Source of the DNA: JAGYLJ01 sp964383545 | GTDB taxonomy: Bacteria; Patescibacteriota; Minisyncoccia; Phycocordibacterales; UBA12079 | Assembly (NCBI GenBank): GCA_964383545.1 | Contig: CAYLHD010000003.1 | Span: 1-39,134, forward strand | DNA: 39,134 nucleotides | Direction of reading: 5' to 3' | Shown here: piece by piece, positions 1 through 9,118 of the stretch | How the letters are laid out: each line of letters begins with the position of its first letter | Numbering within the stretch: position 1 is the first letter of the stretch | Position numbers and translations under genes: made by a program | Notes under the pieces: generated by a model | The model's input: the letters and a program-made list of their open reading frames with translations, nothing else | What the model was told of the DNA's origin: nothing | Databases searched by the model: none

Positions 1-115
1 AATTTTTTATATTAGAAACCTCTGTTAAAACGTCTTTATCAGAAATAACTGGCACAAAAAGACAGCCTATTTCATAAATATTACCCGTTTTTTCATTTTT
101 TTCATCTGTTTTCAT
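1..115 (-). CDS. rpsF: Ribosomal protein S6, N-terminal part (runs off the window)
   Basis: Only the first 38 codons are present; the gene continues beyond base 1. The ATG at 113-115 opens a reading frame whose residues 13-25 read IYEIGCLFVPVIS. This resembles the first beta strand of S6, usually YE.xxLL.P, followed by a helix starting SDKDVLTEV. S6 binds 16S rRNA with S18 in the small-subunit platform. No Shine-Dalgarno is visible. The identification rests on a short stretch, so another small alpha/beta protein is possible. Confidence 0.55.
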   Translation of the reverse strand, partial: MKTDEKNEKTGNIYEIGCLFVPVISDKDVLTEVSNIKN

Positions 116-188
116 AAACAGTAGACTATCACAAATTAGCCAACAGAGCAATAGTTTTCAATCATTATTAAGAATAACACCCTCGAGT

Positions 189-968
189 TTATGATAAAGA
201 AAAAGCTTTGATAGCGTTTTGAACTAAATTTTCCTTAATTTGAATATAATCACCTCCTCTTATTTCTGCTATCCTTTTAACAACCTCTTTAACATAGAGA
301 GATGAATTTCTCTGCCTCCGATATGGTACAGGAGCAACAAAAGGAGCATCTGTTTCAGACATAATTTTTTTAATAGGGACAAACTTAACAACATCGTCAT
401 AATCTGAAGTAAAAGTAAGAACTCCACCAAAAGATAGCGAAAAATCTAAACTTAAATATTGTTTAGCTGTTTCAACATCACCAGAAAAAAAATGAATATT
501 CCCTTGCAAACTATCACCAAATTCCTTCTTTTTCGATACTAAAATATCTAAAACCTCTTTATGAGCATTACGGCAATGAATCATTAAAGGCTTGTTAAAT
601 TGAGCAGCAAAATCAATCTGTTTACTAAAATTATCAATTTGTTTCTTAGATTCAGAAGTAAAATCACCCTCCAACCTAAAAAAGTCAAGTCCGCACTCCC
701 CTATAGAAACAACTTTAGGATTTTTAACCAATTCTAAAAAATCTGAACCAACAAAATTTTCCTTAGTATCTGTCGGATGAAAACCAATTGTAGCAAAAAT
801 ATTTTCGTATTTATTAGCCAAGGCAACTGTTTCAAAAGAAGATTGCTTATCCACTCCAACAGTAATTACACAAATCTTTTCTACTTGAAGTTTTTTTATT
901 AAATCTTCCCGATCCTCATCAAAATCCTTCATCCCTAGATGAGCATGGATGTCTATATATTCATACAT
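189..968 (-). CDS. tatD: TatD-family metal-dependent deoxyribonuclease
   Basis: This 259-residue protein has the full TatD amidohydrolase-like barrel. The metal ligands are all visible: HxH at H8/H10, E91 in GECGLDFF, H131 in MIHCRNA, H159 in IHFFSGD, and D207 in SETDAP. TatD enzymes are magnesium-dependent 3'-5' exonucleases acting on DNA, and some remove D-aminoacyl groups from tRNA. Length is normal for the family. The gene sits 6 bases downstream of the toxin gene on the same strand, possibly by read-through from the toxin-antitoxin operon. In many bacteria tatD follows metG; here metG lies just upstream with the toxin-antitoxin pair between them, which suggests the pair was inserted into a metG-tatD arrangement (inference). 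Confidence 0.9.
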   Translation of the reverse strand: MYEYIDIHAHLGMKDFDEDREDLIKKLQVEKICVITVGVDKQSSFETVALANKYENIFATIGFHPTDTKENFVGSDFLELVKNPKVVSIGECGLDFFRLEGDFTSESKKQIDNFSKQIDFAAQFNKPLMIHCRNAHKEVLDILVSKKKEFGDSLQGNIHFFSGDVETAKQYLSLDFSLSFGGVLTFTSDYDDVVKFVPIKKIMSETDAPFVAPVPYRRQRNSSLYVKEVVKRIAEIRGGDYIQIKENLVQNAIKAFSLS

Positions 969-974
969 ATTATT

Positions 975-1232
975 TTATTTATACAAATTAATGTGAGTAT
1001 TTACAACAACAAAAATAACGGTATCGTTAACCTCTTTATACCAAGCTCTCCAATCACCAGTTACATCTATACTACGATAAACTTTATATTTACCTTTTAA
1101 CCTGTGATTGTTAAGACAAACATCAAATGGATTTTTTCCAAAAATCTCTAACTTTTCATCAAACTTTTTCCTAATTTTTATATCTAATTTAGGATAACTC
1201 TTTAAAAATTTTTTATGAAAATCTATATTCAT
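975..1232 (-). CDS. RelE/ParE-superfamily toxin (YafQ-like mRNA interferase)
   Basis: An 85-residue basic protein with the small RelE fold pattern: an N-terminal helical hairpin rich in lysine, then beta strands with HRLKGKYKVYRSIDVTGDW and a closing VIFVVVNTH. The conserved HxLxGxxxxxRSxxVxGDWR pattern is typical of YafQ/HigB-type ribosome-dependent mRNA interferases. The final histidine in NTHINLY matches the usual C-terminal catalytic position. Its ATG overlaps the antitoxin stop codon by one base (TAATG), so translation is probably coupled, with antitoxin first as usual. Confidence 0.85.
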   Translation of the reverse strand: MNIDFHKKFLKSYPKLDIKIRKKFDEKLEIFGKNPFDVCLNNHRLKGKYKVYRSIDVTGDWRAWYKEVNDTVIFVVVNTHINLYK

Positions 1233-1513
1233 TAAACTTGTGAATGAAGAAACTTAACAGCATCTTTGGCATTACCAAAAGGCCCCACAAGATTCTTTCC
1301 TTCTTTTATGTCTTTATCAATTTCAGCTAACAACTTGTGGGTTTCTTTGTTGGGAATAGGGTGAGCCACAAATTCAATTCTTCTTTCGTCAACTAATCGC
1401 CTTAGGTAAGAATTAACTATAACACTAAGAGATAAACCTAAGTCATGAGCCACTTCTCTAGCCGAATCTTTAAGATCTTTGTTAATTTTTACATTTAAAA
1501 CTGTTTTTTCCAT
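1232..1513 (-). CDS. RelB/DinJ-family antitoxin
   Basis: A 93-residue acidic protein. The N-terminus (VLNVKINKDLKDSAREVAHDLGL) is a ribbon-helix-helix DNA-binding motif of the RelB/DinJ type, followed by a linker and a C-terminal tail that should wrap the toxin. RelB-type antitoxins repress their own promoter and neutralise the partner toxin. It overlaps the downstream toxin by one base. The promoter should lie in the short AT-rich gap 1514-1550 behind metG; I cannot define it precisely. Confidence 0.85.
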   Translation of the reverse strand: MEKTVLNVKINKDLKDSAREVAHDLGLSLSVIVNSYLRRLVDERRIEFVAHPIPNKETHKLLAEIDKDIKEGKNLVGPFGNAKDAVKFLHSQV

Positions 1514-1550
1514 TAACTAAAGTATATACAACAGTTATATTTTGTCAATT

Positions 1551-2969
1551 CTATTTTCTTAAAAATAATGGATTTTCTGGAGATTTGTTCTCTTTAACAC
1601 AATCAATTATTTTTTTAGAAGTATCAGGTAAGAGAGGTTCTAGAGATACAGCAATTCCCATTAAATGATGAAGTGCTTCCTTTAAATCTCTAACTGCTCC
1701 TTCTTTATCAACTTTTATTTTTTTAAAAGGTTCAGTCTTCTGAATAAACCCATCAAGATATTGTATTTTCTCCCAAATATCTTCCATGGCTTTATTAGGA
1801 TTAAAGTTATCTAAATTTGAATTTTGACAAAATTCAAGAGAAAGAGTTCCCTCGTCAGCTTTTATCTCATACGTCTCAGTCATTTTCATTATCCGACTAA
1901 CTAGATTACCTAAACCATTTGCTAAGTTACCGTTATATATTTCTTTAAACTTATCCAAAGTAACATCAGAATCATCATACATAGAAGCATGACTAAGAAC
2001 ATAATATCTCAAAGCATCTGTTCCATACTCATCAATAATATCCAAAGGATTAATTACGTTTCCTAAACTCTTACTCATTTTTTGTCCATCTGAATTAATA
2101 AAACCAAAAATATGAATTTGTTTAGAAGGTTTCAAACCTGCAGACATTAACATAGCTTGCCACATAGCAGATTGTTGACGAAGATTATCTTTACCAGCTA
2201 CCTGAAAGACAGGCCACCATTTATTAAATTCTTCCTCTTCAGGCCAACCAATTACAGATATATAATTAACCAAAGCATCAAACCAAACATACATCACATG
2301 TTGTTCATCACCAGGAACTGGAACTCCCCAAGGCATTTTATCCTTTAATCTAGAAATACTAAAATCTTTTAATCCCCTTCCTACAAATTTACTAATTTCA
2401 TTCAAACGAAAATCAGGAATAACAAAATCAGGATTATTTTTATATAACTCTAAAAGTGGACCTTGATACTTTGAAAACTTAAAAAAATAATTTTCTTCTT
2501 CTATCTCTTCTATTTGTTTTCCGGGATGCAGAGGACACTCTCCGTTTATTAATTCTGAATCAGTTTTTTCTAACTCACAACCAACACAATATTTAGTCTT
2601 ATAGGCTTTCTTATAAATATCCCCGTTCTCCTCACATTTTTTCCAAAAAGCCTGAGCTGATTGTTTATGCAATTTGTCAGTAGTGCGAGTAAAACTCGTA
2701 TAACTAATGTTCATTTTGTCTACCTGACTTTTAACTCTCTCAAACATTTTATCAACAAACACCTGAGGTTCTTCACCTAACTCTCTAGCTGTATTAAATA
2801 TTTTTTGCCCATGCTCATCTACTCCAGTATTAAAAAAAACATCATAACCCATTTTCCTCTTATAACGAGCTAAAACATCAGCACGAATAAACTCAGCCGC
2901 ATGTCCAATATGCAGATCAGCGTTAACATAGGCTAAGGTTGTAGTAATATAAAATTTATTATTATTCAT
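1551..2969 (-). CDS. metG: Methionyl-tRNA synthetase
   Basis: Class I synthetase charging tRNA-Met. From the chosen ATG at 2969 it is 472 residues, the short form lacking the C-terminal tRNA-binding domain. HIGH is at 20-23 and KMSKS at 297-301. A single zinc knuckle is visible (C128, C131, C145, H148). The anticodon-binding helical domain occupies about 330-472. A longer in-frame extension to 3014 exists, but its 15 extra residues are unlike the family, whereas MNNNKFYITTTLAY is the normal beginning. The chosen start overlaps the stop of the upstream permease gene by 8 bases, suggesting one transcript. The stop is TAG. Confidence 0.95.
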   Translation of the reverse strand: MNNNKFYITTTLAYVNADLHIGHAAEFIRADVLARYKRKMGYDVFFNTGVDEHGQKIFNTARELGEEPQVFVDKMFERVKSQVDKMNISYTSFTRTTDKLHKQSAQAFWKKCEENGDIYKKAYKTKYCVGCELEKTDSELINGECPLHPGKQIEEIEEENYFFKFSKYQGPLLELYKNNPDFVIPDFRLNEISKFVGRGLKDFSISRLKDKMPWGVPVPGDEQHVMYVWFDALVNYISVIGWPEEEEFNKWWPVFQVAGKDNLRQQSAMWQAMLMSAGLKPSKQIHIFGFINSDGQKMSKSLGNVINPLDIIDEYGTDALRYYVLSHASMYDDSDVTLDKFKEIYNGNLANGLGNLVSRIMKMTETYEIKADEGTLSLEFCQNSNLDNFNPNKAMEDIWEKIQYLDGFIQKTEPFKKIKVDKEGAVRDLKEALHHLMGIAVSLEPLLPDTSKKIIDCVKENKSPENPLFLRK

Positions 2970-4032
2970 TTTTTTCTGTAACCATTGTTTTTTTCTTGTC
3001 TTTCTCAATATCATTTACAAACTCCATTAAAGCAGCAGCTACAGGCACAGCAATAATTATTCCTAGAAAACCAGCTAATTGAGCCCCTATCAACAAAGCA
3101 ATAATCACCATCAATGGAGGAACTCCAACAACCTTCTTAACCACCAAAGGATAAATCAAATGATTTTCAAATTGTTGGATGATGACGTAAAGTCCAAGCA
3201 CCATCAAACCTAAAGTCGTCCCTCCATCAAGAAAACCTATCAAGATAGCCGGAATAGCTGCTAAAATAGGTCCAAACAAAGGAATTAACTCAGTCACAGC
3301 AGCCAGAATTGCCAACAACAATGCATATTTAACTCCTAAAATCATTAAGCCCAAATATACCAGAATACCAATAAATAGAGCCAACAAAATCTGCCCTTGC
3401 ATCCACCTACCAATCTTGAGTTGAGATCTCTTCCAAAGGTCAATGATATATTTCTCATGCTCTATAGGAGTAACAATCTTTAAAAAATTAGCAATCCCGT
3501 ATTCTTGAACAGCAAAGTAAAAAGAAAAAACAATAATTAGAATAAAACTAAGCAGACCACCAAAAATAGAACTGGCCATCTGCCAAAAACCACTAAAAGT
3601 ATTATCAACAACCGACTTTAATCCATTAATAATTTCACTAAAAGAAAAACTCGAAGATAAGTTTTTAACAGTTGACTCCGATAAAAAACCACTATTATTT
3701 ATAGATGGCCAAAAGTCAATAGAATCCATATATTGAGGAACTGTTTCCGACAAATTAGATGCCTCTTCTAAAATCAACGGGACAAAAGTCATAAAAAGAC
3801 CCACGAACAAACCAATCGCACCTAAATATACAAAGATAACTGCCAAAACTCTCGGTATTTTCATGCGCATAAACCACTTAGCCACTGGTTCAACCGAAGA
3901 AGCAATAACTATTGCTGTTAAAATAATAAGAACAAGATCACGAAAGAAAAACAGGAAAACTACTAAAAGTAAAAACAAGATAGTTCTAATTATAGTTCCT
4001 GAACTAATATTGATTAAAATATTTTTTGTCAT
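2962..4032 (-). CDS. AI-2E / PerM family membrane permease
   Basis: A 356-residue polytopic membrane protein. Hydrophobic segments lie near residues 10-45, 60-80, about 145-175 and throughout 205-335. The conserved motifs PLFGPILAAIPA and VGVPPLMVIIALLIGAQLAGFLGIIIAVP are hallmarks of the AI-2E transporter/PerM family, which has been linked to autoinducer, peptide or ion export. The substrate cannot be told from sequence. The C-terminus ends in a lysine-rich cytoplasmic tail. It is co-directional and overlapping with metG. Confidence 0.88.
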   Translation of the reverse strand: MTKNILINISSGTIIRTILFLLLVVFLFFFRDLVLIILTAIVIASSVEPVAKWFMRMKIPRVLAVIFVYLGAIGLFVGLFMTFVPLILEEASNLSETVPQYMDSIDFWPSINNSGFLSESTVKNLSSSFSFSEIINGLKSVVDNTFSGFWQMASSIFGGLLSFILIIVFSFYFAVQEYGIANFLKIVTPIEHEKYIIDLWKRSQLKIGRWMQGQILLALFIGILVYLGLMILGVKYALLLAILAAVTELIPLFGPILAAIPAILIGFLDGGTTLGLMVLGLYVIIQQFENHLIYPLVVKKVVGVPPLMVIIALLIGAQLAGFLGIIIAVPVAAALMEFVNDIEKDKKKTMVTEKNE

Positions 4033-4118
4033 ATTTTAAATAATATCATTAATACTAAAGAAAACAACAACAAAATAAAGAAGTCGCCTCACCGGAGACC
4101 ATCTGAAGAGAAAATAAA

Positions 4119-5387
4119 TTAAAACTTTAAGATTCTGGTTAAAGGTTTTTTATCTTTAATTGGCCCAATGACAGCTAAATTTAATTTTTCATCCTTGAAA
4201 ATTTTATTGGCTACTCTCTTAATATCACTTGGAGTAATTTCTCTTATTTTCTTAATCTTCTTACTAGTCTCCTCGACAGGTTTTTTCAACACTTCTTGGA
4301 TTCCGTAATACTCAGCAAAAGAATCCGATGACTCTAATCCCAGAACCAAACCACTAATCATCTTCTCTTTAACTTTCTTTAACTCTTTATCAGAAACTAA
4401 TTCATTCTTCAACCTGTTAAACTCATTTATGATAACTCTAACAACCTCATTCACTCTCTTATTATCAACTCCAGCTGACACACCTAAATATCCATGATCA
4501 GAATAAGAATCATTTCCAACTCTTACATAATAACAAACACCCATTTCATCTCTTAACTTTTTAAACAACCTTGAGCTCATTCCAGCTCCTAAAACCCCAC
4601 CCAGAACCGACGTAACTAAATTATCTTTTTTAGAAAAATCAAAAGCCCTTACACCTAAAATCAGGTGACTTTGGTCGGATGGCTTATATTCAATAGCTAC
4701 CTGTGGTTTTTTTTGTATCTCTTTTACTTTTTCCTTACCTACTTTCTTACAAACCGAGATTTCATTAAATTTATCTTCAATTTCTTCCATTACTTTCTTT
4801 TCTTCAATATTCCCAGCCACAACAACAGTGGTTGCGGAAGCTACGTAATGTTTTTTTCTGTATTCTAAAAAATCATTTCGATTAACCTTCTGAATAAAAT
4901 TTTTATCTCCCAAAACAGTCCTTCCAACAGGAGAATCCCCATAAAGAAGTTCCATAAAAAGATCGGAGACTTTTCTCATAGGAAGATCCTTATACATATT
5001 TATTTCTTCTATGATCACACCTTTTTCTTTATTTATATTACTTTCATCAAAGATTGGGTTTAAATACATATCAGAAATAATATCAATCATTTTATAGACA
5101 TTTTTAGAATGAGCTTTAGCATAGTAACCAGTGAATTCATGGGAAGTAAAAGCATTTGATTCCGCACCTAGAGTATCTAGTTCAAGAGAAATGTCACCAG
5201 ATTGAGGTCTCTTCTTTGTACCCTTAAAACACATGTGCTCTAAAAAATGAGAAATACCATTGTTCTCCTTACCCTCATATTTAGAACCAGCTTCCACCAA
5301 AACCAAAACAGTAGCTGTTTTATTATCCACCATGGGTACTGTAATAATCCTCAAACCATTTTTTAAAACTTTTCTTTTAAATTTCAT
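4119..5387 (-). CDS. M16-family zinc metallopeptidase (processing-peptidase-like)
   Basis: A 422-residue protein with the inverted zinc motif HxxEH at H47-H51 (HFLEH) and the third ligand E127, exactly 76 residues after H51, as in M16B enzymes. A second, inactive M16 domain follows at about 165-345 with the usual R/Y-containing segment LRDEMGVCYYV. Family members degrade or process peptides in a clam-shell chamber. Start codon follows a weak AAGAGA. Length is normal for bacterial M16B enzymes. Confidence 0.93.
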   Translation of the reverse strand: MKFKRKVLKNGLRIITVPMVDNKTATVLVLVEAGSKYEGKENNGISHFLEHMCFKGTKKRPQSGDISLELDTLGAESNAFTSHEFTGYYAKAHSKNVYKMIDIISDMYLNPIFDESNINKEKGVIIEEINMYKDLPMRKVSDLFMELLYGDSPVGRTVLGDKNFIQKVNRNDFLEYRKKHYVASATTVVVAGNIEEKKVMEEIEDKFNEISVCKKVGKEKVKEIQKKPQVAIEYKPSDQSHLILGVRAFDFSKKDNLVTSVLGGVLGAGMSSRLFKKLRDEMGVCYYVRVGNDSYSDHGYLGVSAGVDNKRVNEVVRVIINEFNRLKNELVSDKELKKVKEKMISGLVLGLESSDSFAEYYGIQEVLKKPVEETSKKIKKIREITPSDIKRVANKIFKDEKLNLAVIGPIKDKKPLTRILKF

Positions 5388-5510
5388 TTCTCTTAATTTA
5401 ATTAATTTTTATTCAACAAGTGTAATACATATTTACTTAAAAACCAAATCCAAAAACAATCTTACGAAACCATTAACGTAAAGAATATTAAAAATATAAA
5501 CTCTTGGAGC

Positions 5511-5703
5511 AAAATTGAATCAAGTATAAAATTTGAGGATTAAAATTTTTAACAAAAAAAATATTGTTCTTGGACATAGTCCAAGAACAAATTCCACTGT
5601 TTGACGACTCACCAGAAGGAGTTTGGAATTTTTAAATAATTTTTTTGTGATGCCTTTGGCAAAAAATTTTTCATTGCTCAAATTTTACATTTGATTCAAT
5701 TTT
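5511..5703. repeat. Multi-hairpin inverted-repeat element (MITE-like or structured RNA)
   Basis: This fills most of the 337-base gap between the M16 peptidase and glyS genes. Terminal arms 5511-5537 and 5677-5703 are inverted repeats of 27 bases with 25 matches. Inside lie three further hairpins. One is a perfect 12-bp stem (5564-5575 with 5579-5590). One pairs an AAATTCCA with a TGGAATTT (about 5589-5596 with 5624-5631). One surrounds TGCC-TTT-GGCA near 5651-5661, flanked by A/T runs. The drawn structure is a closed four-way junction. No coding potential is seen. The end beside glyS may also act as its terminator. Confidence 0.7.
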
Positions 5704-5724
5704 ACCTTAAGTACAACTAATACT

Positions 5725-7098
5725 TTATTTTAATTTCTCAGTCAAATAATTCTCTAAATCTTCTATTTTTATTCTTTCTTGCTTCATTGTGTCCCGATCT
5801 CTCACAGTAACAGCCTGATCTTCCAATGATTCAAAATCAAAAGTCACACAATAGGGTGTTCCAATTTCATCTTGACGACGATATCTTTTTCCAATTGACT
5901 GAGTCTCATCATAGTGACAGATAAACTTATTTTTCATTTGGTTAAATAATTCCTTAGTCGGTCCAGCCAACTCTTCTTTTTTAGATAAAGGTAAGAAAGC
6001 AACTTTAATTGGTGCTAATTTTTTAGGGAATTTCATTACTACTCGTGTTTCCTCTCCTACAATTTCTTCTGTATATGCAGCCACCAAGGCCACTAACAAA
6101 GACCTTTCTACTCCAAAAGTTGGTTCTAAAATATGTGGAATAAATCTTTCTCCTGTTTCTTGATCAAAATATTCTAATTTTTCATTACCAAATTCTGTGT
6201 GTTGAGTTAAATCAAAATCACCACGATGAGCTAAACCGAATAGCTCCTTAAAACCAAAAGGAAAATTGTATTCTATATCTATAGTTTTCTTAGAGTAATG
6301 TGAAAGTTTTTCTTTGGGGTGTTCAAGTCGGCGCAAGTCTTCCTGCTTAGCTCCCAATTCAATAGCAAACATCTCTTGCTGTTCTAACCAATCATCAAAT
6401 AAAGGTTCCCAGTTAGTATCCGGACGAATAAAATACTCAATTTCCATTTGTTCAAACTCTCTTAATCTAAAAATAAAATTACCTGCAACAATTTCGTTCC
6501 TAAAAGCCTTTCCTATCTGAGCAATCCCAAAGGGTAACTTCTGTCGAGAAGAATCTAAAACATTTTTGAACTCAATAAAAATCGCTCCTGCTGTTTCTGG
6601 ACGTAGAAAAACTTCTCCTTCAACACCATTCATCTGAGTCTTGAACATCATATTAAAATCTCTAACATCAGTCCAATTAGTTTTACCACAATTGGGACAT
6701 TTGATTCCAGATTCTTTGATAACTTTAGTCATCTCATCATTCTTCCCTTCCAAGTCCTGCCCCGTAGCATCTTCCACTAAATGATCCGCTCTAAATCTTT
6801 TTTTACACTCCTTGCAATCAACCATGGCGTCTCCAAAACCATCAGCATGACCAGAAGCTTCCCATAATTTTGGATGCAACAAAATAGAACCGTCAATTCC
6901 AACTATATTCATTCTATCTTGAACAAATTTTTTCCACCATAACTGCTTTATATTATTTTTTAACTCAACCCCTAAAGGTCCGTAGGTATAGGTTCCACCC
7001 ATTCCACCATAAATCTCTGAACCCTGAAAAACAAAACCTCTTCTCTTACAAAGAGACACAATCTTCTCCATTTTATCTAGTTCTTTTTTATCTGACAT
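5725..7098 (-). CDS. glyS: Glycyl-tRNA synthetase (homodimeric type)
   Basis: Class II synthetase of the alpha-2 (eukaryote/archaea-like, also widespread in bacteria) type, 457 residues. It begins with GFVFQGSEIYGGMGGTYTYGPLG, the family signature. Two CxxC zinc pairs are visible (C95/C98 and C134/C137), then RPETAG at 166-171, motif 2 GKAFRNEI about 197-204, and motif 3 in EPTFGVERSLL. The C-terminal anticodon-binding domain (about 360-457) includes APIKVAFLPLS. It charges tRNA-Gly. The next gene upstream on this strand ends 26 bases before the ATG. Confidence 0.95.
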   Translation of the reverse strand: MSDKKELDKMEKIVSLCKRRGFVFQGSEIYGGMGGTYTYGPLGVELKNNIKQLWWKKFVQDRMNIVGIDGSILLHPKLWEASGHADGFGDAMVDCKECKKRFRADHLVEDATGQDLEGKNDEMTKVIKESGIKCPNCGKTNWTDVRDFNMMFKTQMNGVEGEVFLRPETAGAIFIEFKNVLDSSRQKLPFGIAQIGKAFRNEIVAGNFIFRLREFEQMEIEYFIRPDTNWEPLFDDWLEQQEMFAIELGAKQEDLRRLEHPKEKLSHYSKKTIDIEYNFPFGFKELFGLAHRGDFDLTQHTEFGNEKLEYFDQETGERFIPHILEPTFGVERSLLVALVAAYTEEIVGEETRVVMKFPKKLAPIKVAFLPLSKKEELAGPTKELFNQMKNKFICHYDETQSIGKRYRRQDEIGTPYCVTFDFESLEDQAVTVRDRDTMKQERIKIEDLENYLTEKLK

Positions 7099-7123
7099 AA
7101 TATTAATAACAAATTATAATAAA

Positions 7124-9079
7124 TTATTCCAAAACTTTCCCAATACCCCATGCATAAACAGGGTCAGTGCTTATTCGAGTATCTAAATCTTTATAAGAAA
7201 AATTAATACCAGTATCAGTAAAAATATCTTCCCCTTCTAGAGAAATATTCTTCACTAGGATTGGCTCAGAACCAACTTGACCTAAACTTGGTGAAAGAGA
7301 AACCTGGAAACTTACCTCTTTAACTGGAGAAGAAATACCTAAACCAGCCTTAGCTGAACCAATACTCCATATCACTTCACCACCAACCTGATTAAAGACA
7401 ACATCTTCAGTTTGAGGACTAACAACCCCTAACCACTTAACATATGAAGGAAGATAAGCTTTCACTTCTGCATCTTGAACTTCATTTGATGTATTAGTTA
7501 AAGATAAAACAACTGTATAAGTAGTCTCTTTATCAGCTCTAGGTGGAATAGGACCACTATTCTGAAACTCACCAACAGAATACAAAGCTCTAGCATTCAA
7601 AAGCAGGTCAGTCTTTATTTTAACCCTTTTAGTAATAGTTGTACTAACCTTCTCAACTAAATCTCCTGACAATTTATTACCAGTAGCTGTTACATTAATA
7701 ATAATTTCTGGATTTTGAATACTTAAGTTAGAAATAGCACTCAAAGAATAAGGAGAGAAACTAAAACTTAAACTTCCTTCTGAATTAGGACTAAGCACAC
7801 TCAATTGAGAATCATTTTCTTTATCCCATGTAATAGTATTATCAGAAGATTTATAGTAACCACCTTCAGAAGAAACAGATGTTTTATCTAAAACAATACC
7901 CTTAAAATCAGCTACGATTTTTACGTCAGATAAACGTGTAGGTAAATCATTAGACCACAAAAGATCTACTCTTATATCATCTCCAGCTCCAGAAATATAT
8001 TCTGAATCATAATTACCATCAAAAGCTAAATCTAAACCAAACAAAGTCTTTTTAACAAAAGTTGATCTGTTAGTTGAAACTAACATAGCTTTAATAGAAT
8101 TTTCATCTTCTGAATCTTTTAAACCACCATAAAAATTAAATACCCTTTCTTCACCATCTTGACCAGTTAAAATACCTTTTATTTTAAGAGTTCTCTCTGA
8201 ATTTGATTGAATATCCCCAAGACTCCAAACATTATTCTTATAGGAAGGTTTAATATTAGAACTTTTAAATTCGAAACCAAATGGATAATCAGCAACAAAA
8301 ATAAGATCCTCAATTGTCTCAGTTGAATTAGAAGTAATATCAATAGACATCTCAAAATCTTGACCTGACATAACATCATTCGGCAAATCAACTGTAAAAC
8401 CAACAGGAGAAGAATCAATAACCATCTCATATTTTCTATCTTTAAAAAAAATTGCGTTTGAATCTTTAGCACGATATTCAATCGTTACTATCATATCTTT
8501 TTTATCTCCCTCACCACCAAACAATACCGCCTTAAAAATTTTAGTAACACTACCACCAGCAGGAACTAATCCTAAAGATTGTCTAGTTTGTGTAATTTCT
8601 TTAAAACGTCCATCAGATGACAAAGTTCCTTTCGGAAAATCAACGATAAGATCAGCCAATTCTAGATCCACGGAATTGTTATTTTGAACATTTACTTGAA
8701 AAGATAACTCTTCCCCTCCTCCTATCATAGTAGGACCAACAATAGACAAATCGACGTTCTCAGTTGAAACAATATTAACTCCTCCATAAAACACAAAAAA
8801 GGCTATTCCAAAAGAAGCCAAAAAGAAAAAAATTGAAAATATCAACATTCCTTTAAAAAATTTAGAAGTTTTTGCTTTTTTTTCTTTCACTGTTTTTCTT
8901 TTTTCCTCTAACTCATCTGGTTGTTTCTCTTCCCAACCATCATTAACGTTGTACTCCTTTTGCTTTAAATCAATATTATCTTTTTTAACAGGTCTCTTAC
9001 CAACCTTTTGATAGAGATTCTTCTTTAAAAAACCTATTCTTGATTGCTTTTCTTTTTTATTTAAACCTTCCATATCCAT
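7124..9079 (-). CDS. Membrane-anchored surface protein with repeated beta-sandwich domains
   Basis: A 651-residue protein of unknown specific role. Residues 1-75 are highly charged and probably cytoplasmic. A single transmembrane helix lies at about 76-98 (GMLIFSIFFFLASFGIAFFVF). The rest, about 100-651, is a serine/threonine/asparagine-rich outward-facing region. It has repeating patterns such as LSFQVNVQNNNSVDLELADLIV, MSIDITSNSTETIEDLIFVADYP and TYTVVLSLTNTSNEVQDAEVKAYLP. These resemble DUF11/CARDB-type immunoglobulin-like repeats. A cell-surface structural or adhesion role is likely. No sortase or other sorting signal is seen. Confidence 0.7.
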   Translation of the reverse strand: MDMEGLNKKEKQSRIGFLKKNLYQKVGKRPVKKDNIDLKQKEYNVNDGWEEKQPDELEEKRKTVKEKKAKTSKFFKGMLIFSIFFFLASFGIAFFVFYGGVNIVSTENVDLSIVGPTMIGGGEELSFQVNVQNNNSVDLELADLIVDFPKGTLSSDGRFKEITQTRQSLGLVPAGGSVTKIFKAVLFGGEGDKKDMIVTIEYRAKDSNAIFFKDRKYEMVIDSSPVGFTVDLPNDVMSGQDFEMSIDITSNSTETIEDLIFVADYPFGFEFKSSNIKPSYKNNVWSLGDIQSNSERTLKIKGILTGQDGEERVFNFYGGLKDSEDENSIKAMLVSTNRSTFVKKTLFGLDLAFDGNYDSEYISGAGDDIRVDLLWSNDLPTRLSDVKIVADFKGIVLDKTSVSSEGGYYKSSDNTITWDKENDSQLSVLSPNSEGSLSFSFSPYSLSAISNLSIQNPEIIINVTATGNKLSGDLVEKVSTTITKRVKIKTDLLLNARALYSVGEFQNSGPIPPRADKETTYTVVLSLTNTSNEVQDAEVKAYLPSYVKWLGVVSPQTEDVVFNQVGGEVIWSIGSAKAGLGISSPVKEVSFQVSLSPSLGQVGSEPILVKNISLEGEDIFTDTGINFSYKDLDTRISTDPVYAWGIGKVLE

Positions 9080-9118
9080 GATAATATTAGTATATCATTA
9101 AGTAAAATTAAAACAAAA

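Noticed and set aside
4033..4118. Terminator or small RNA between the M16 and permease genes
   Set aside because: Only a weak 6-bp stem with a mismatch is present (near 4083-4100), without a clear T run.
8179..8481. 100-residue minus-strand frame within the surface-protein gene
   Set aside because: It is a leucine-rich out-of-frame translation of the larger coding gene.
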